From the NCBI GenBank assembly GCA_947498595.1, contig CANMKX010000006.1, forward strand, positions 142,517 to 206,516: a stretch of DNA of 64,000 nucleotides, written 5' to 3'. Below, in pieces: positions 62,340-64,000 of the stretch. The DNA comes from an uncultured Aquimarina sp. Lineage in GTDB: Bacteria; Bacteroidota; Bacteroidia; Flavobacteriales; Flavobacteriaceae. Position 1 is the first letter of the stretch. Every line of letters begins with the position of its first letter. Position numbers and translations under genes: made by a program. Under the pieces are notes generated by a model. The model had not been told where the DNA came from and searched no databases. It saw only the letters and a program-made list of their open reading frames with translations.

Positions 62340-63566
62340 ATGGCAACATTAAAACTTCTATTGTATAAAAGCAATAAAAATAAACTAGGTCAATTCTCTT
62401 TAGCACTACGAATTACAAAAAACGGTACTCCTAAATATATTCATATCGAATGGCTTGATCAGAAGTATTGGAATGCTAAAAAATCAGAAGTACGACGTTC
62501 ACATCCCTACGCTGAGGATATCAATTCACGAGCAAAACAAAAATATGCTTTAGCACAACAATTGATTACTCAATTTAAAGTAGAACATCCTGATTTTGAT
62601 TTAAAAGTTTTAGTAGATCGTATAAAAAACAATCGTATAGAGATTTCTTTTTTTGATATCTCCAAGGAAGAATTGGATCGAATATTTCTTAAAAAAGAAT
62701 ATAACACTTATAAAGATTGCTTTTATAAAAATAAGCTATTCCTCTCTTTTGTGAATTCGGATGTTATCGCTTTCAAAGAAATTACCCCTAAATTCATTAA
62801 AGATTTTATAGCATATTTAGAATCCAAGAATTATAAAAAGAATGTTATTATTTCTAATCTCTCTTTTATTCGTAAAATTTATAATATAGCCATTAAACAA
62901 AAAATTGTCTCGGCAGATCATTACCCTTTTGGTAGTCGACACCAATATAAGGTACGTGGAAAATCATCTTCAAAAATAGGACTTGTAGAGGAAGAATTGG
63001 TACGATTTTCTGAAGTATCTCTTCCTTTTATGAGTAATATATGGTTGGCTCAAAAATCATTTCTTTTCTCTTTCTATTTAGCAGGGATGCGCATCTCTGA
63101 TGTAATTAAAATGCAATGGGATCAAATTCATGATGGTCGTCTTCATTATGAGATGGGAAAAAACGAAAAGCAAGATTCATTAAAAATTCCTCAGGAAGCT
63201 TTAGAAATATTAACTCATTTCAAATCTTTAAAGACACATCACAACGATTATATATTTCCTTTTTTAAAAGGAATTTCTCCAAAAGATAAAATAACGTTGA
63301 ATAAAAAAATTGATTTGACTAAATCGCTAATGAATTATTATTTACGAAAAATAGGCAAACTTGCTGGTATAGATAAAAAATTAAGCAATCATATCTCTAG
63401 ACATAGTTTTGGTACTATTGCAGGAAACAAAATTCCGATGCGTAGCCTTCAAAAACTTTACCGTCATTCTGATATTAGTGTTACAATGAATTACCAACAA
63501 TACTTTGATCATTCTATCACAGACAAGGCTTTACAAGATGTCCTTAATTTCTCTGATAAATCTTAA
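62340..63566 (+). CDS. Tyrosine recombinase (Bacteroidetes phage-integrase type)
   Basis: 408-residue site-specific recombinase. The N-terminal arm-binding region begins LKLLLYKSNKNKLGQFSLALRI, a SAM-like core domain spans about residues 125-215, and the catalytic domain has the conserved residues: Arg in LAGMRISDVIKMQW, Lys in the GKNEKQDSLKIP beta-hairpin, HISRHSF (HxxR), HSDIS and the nucleophile Tyr in MNYQQYF. Such genes move integrative elements and mobile islands in this phylum. It lies next to truncated genes, so it may be the mobility gene of the former element. Confidence 0.94.
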   Translation: MATLKLLLYKSNKNKLGQFSLALRITKNGTPKYIHIEWLDQKYWNAKKSEVRRSHPYAEDINSRAKQKYALAQQLITQFKVEHPDFDLKVLVDRIKNNRIEISFFDISKEELDRIFLKKEYNTYKDCFYKNKLFLSFVNSDVIAFKEITPKFIKDFIAYLESKNYKKNVIISNLSFIRKIYNIAIKQKIVSADHYPFGSRHQYKVRGKSSSKIGLVEEELVRFSEVSLPFMSNIWLAQKSFLFSFYLAGMRISDVIKMQWDQIHDGRLHYEMGKNEKQDSLKIPQEALEILTHFKSLKTHHNDYIFPFLKGISPKDKITLNKKIDLTKSLMNYYLRKIGKLAGIDKKLSNHISRHSFGTIAGNKIPMRSLQKLYRHSDISVTMNYQQYFDHSITDKALQDVLNFSDKS

Positions 63567-63591
63567 AAAAGAATTATCAATAATTTGAAGC

Positions 63592-63620
63592 GCACTGAAA
63601 AAGAATTGCTTTTTTAGTGC
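63592..63620 (+). terminator. Hairpin after the integrase
   Basis: GCACTGAAAAAG (63592-63603) pairs with CTTTTTTAGTGC (63609-63620), one G-T wobble, 5-base loop; the T run lies in the second arm. Confidence 0.7.
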
Positions 63621-63629
63621 TCTTGTATT

Positions 63630-63887
63630 CTAAGAGTTTATTGTTGATGTGTATTTAGGTAATTGCTCTTGTTGTTCTAAATGTGTAAGTAAGGATTGAT
63701 ATCCAACAATATCTTTAGTATGATATAAATTATAGAATATTTCCCAATCAGAAGGATACTGGTTTTGATATGTTTATCAAAGTTTTTTTCTAAAGCAACT
63801 TGAACTAAAAAAGGATCTACTAAAAATAGGTTCTTTTAGACTTTGCGCAATATGTATTTCGCTGAGTACTGCGGGCATTTGTTTCAT
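63630..63887 (-). pseudogene. Frame-broken small gene at the right edge
   Basis: From an ATG at 63887 the minus strand reads MKQMPAVLSEIHIAQSLKEP. Protein-like sequence then continues in a second frame, DPFLVQVALEKNFDKHIK, and a third, QYPSDWEIFYNLYHTKDIVG through LEQQEQLPKYTSTINS and a stop at 63630. Two single-base changes (one near 63810-63815, one near 63765-63770) would rejoin it to about 85 codons. Both lie in short homopolymers. Family not recognised. Confidence 0.6.
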
Positions 63888-63930
63888 AACAATTATTTCT
63901 TTTTTTGAATGATTTAACTTTACTTATTTC

Positions 63931-64000
63931 TTATTCTAATTGAGATTGCAACATCTCTATATGGGCTTTTTGGACTTGTTTAACTTCTTGCTGCAAGGCA
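63931..64000 (-). CDS. C-terminal end of an unknown coiled-coil protein
   Basis: The last 22 codons of a frame entering from the right edge, ALQQEVKQVQKAHIEMLQSQ then LE and TAA at 63931, Gln-rich and helical. The broken small gene starts 43 bases downstream on the same strand, so they belonged to one operon. Too short to identify. Confidence 0.5.
   Translation of the reverse strand, partial: ALQQEVKQVQKAHIEMLQSQLE

Noticed and set aside
62340..63566. Reading the integrase as a CTnDOT-type conjugative element gene
   Set aside because: No mobilisation, transfer or excision genes are in the window, so only a tyrosine recombinase can be claimed.

Overview
The window comes from a low-GC member of the Bacteroidetes, most likely a marine Flavobacteriaceae (Aquimarina-like; the genus is a guess). 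Three things support this. Promoters repeatedly show the Bacteroidetes TAnnTTTG -7 element (for example before greA, leuS, pckA, tyrS and mrp) and genes lack clear Shine-Dalgarno sites. There are type IX secretion C-terminal sorting domains and a TonB-dependent receptor with a carboxypeptidase-like N-terminal domain. Several Bacteroidetes-restricted families occur (DUF3098, DUF3127, DUF4271, DUF4296, TssD-type Hcp).

Bases 1-48552 are mostly ordinary chromosomal core: the end of a thiamine operon (thiG-thiH-thiF/rhodanese); greA, a HIT protein and a thioesterase; a histidine kinase facing a flavin reductase/DUF3127 pair; aat and tag; an envelope operon on the minus strand (ftsX, a small membrane protein, DUF3098, uppP, truB, a TonB-like protein); panE, leuS and ald; an Lrp regulator with a saccharopine dehydrogenase-like enzyme; pckA beside hemD-like and DUF4271 genes; a dolichol-phosphate-mannose-synthase-like transferase with pyrC and DUF4296; tyrS. 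From 31.8 to 44.2 kb lie a YHS protein, a tightly overlapped LuxE-like / transglutaminase-like / DUF350 operon, a surface cluster (lamin-tail T9SS protein, small T9SS protein, beta-helix lipoprotein, TonB receptor) divergent from a PhoB/PhoR-like two-component pair, and a frameshifted glycosyltransferase. trmB, a LysE-type exporter, an alkyltransferase-like protein, mrp, an Nfu-domain protein and a metallophosphoesterase close the core part.

Bases 48.7-61.0 kb form an accessory type VI secretion (Bacteroidetes subtype iii) cargo cassette: an N-acetylmuramidase, TssD (Hcp), VgrG, a 322-residue probable adaptor, a PAAR-like (DUF4280) protein with a C-terminal domain whose histidine/aspartate spacing matches zinc-dependent phospholipase C, a membrane-anchored overlapping gene that is the natural immunity candidate, a 1006-residue coiled-coil/beta-rich protein of unknown function, a lipoprotein, and a DUF3592-type membrane protein. 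No T6SS baseplate, sheath or membrane-complex genes are in the window, so this is an effector island served by machinery elsewhere.

The tssD leader and first 20 codons recur, diverged, at 61236-61608, giving direct repeats that bracket the cassette. The second copy is cut off, and is followed by a truncated FAD-oxidoreductase start, a tyrosine recombinase and a frame-broken small gene. The right end therefore looks like a recombination scar. The zinc-phospholipase-like effector with its neighbours is the best candidate for an undescribed system.
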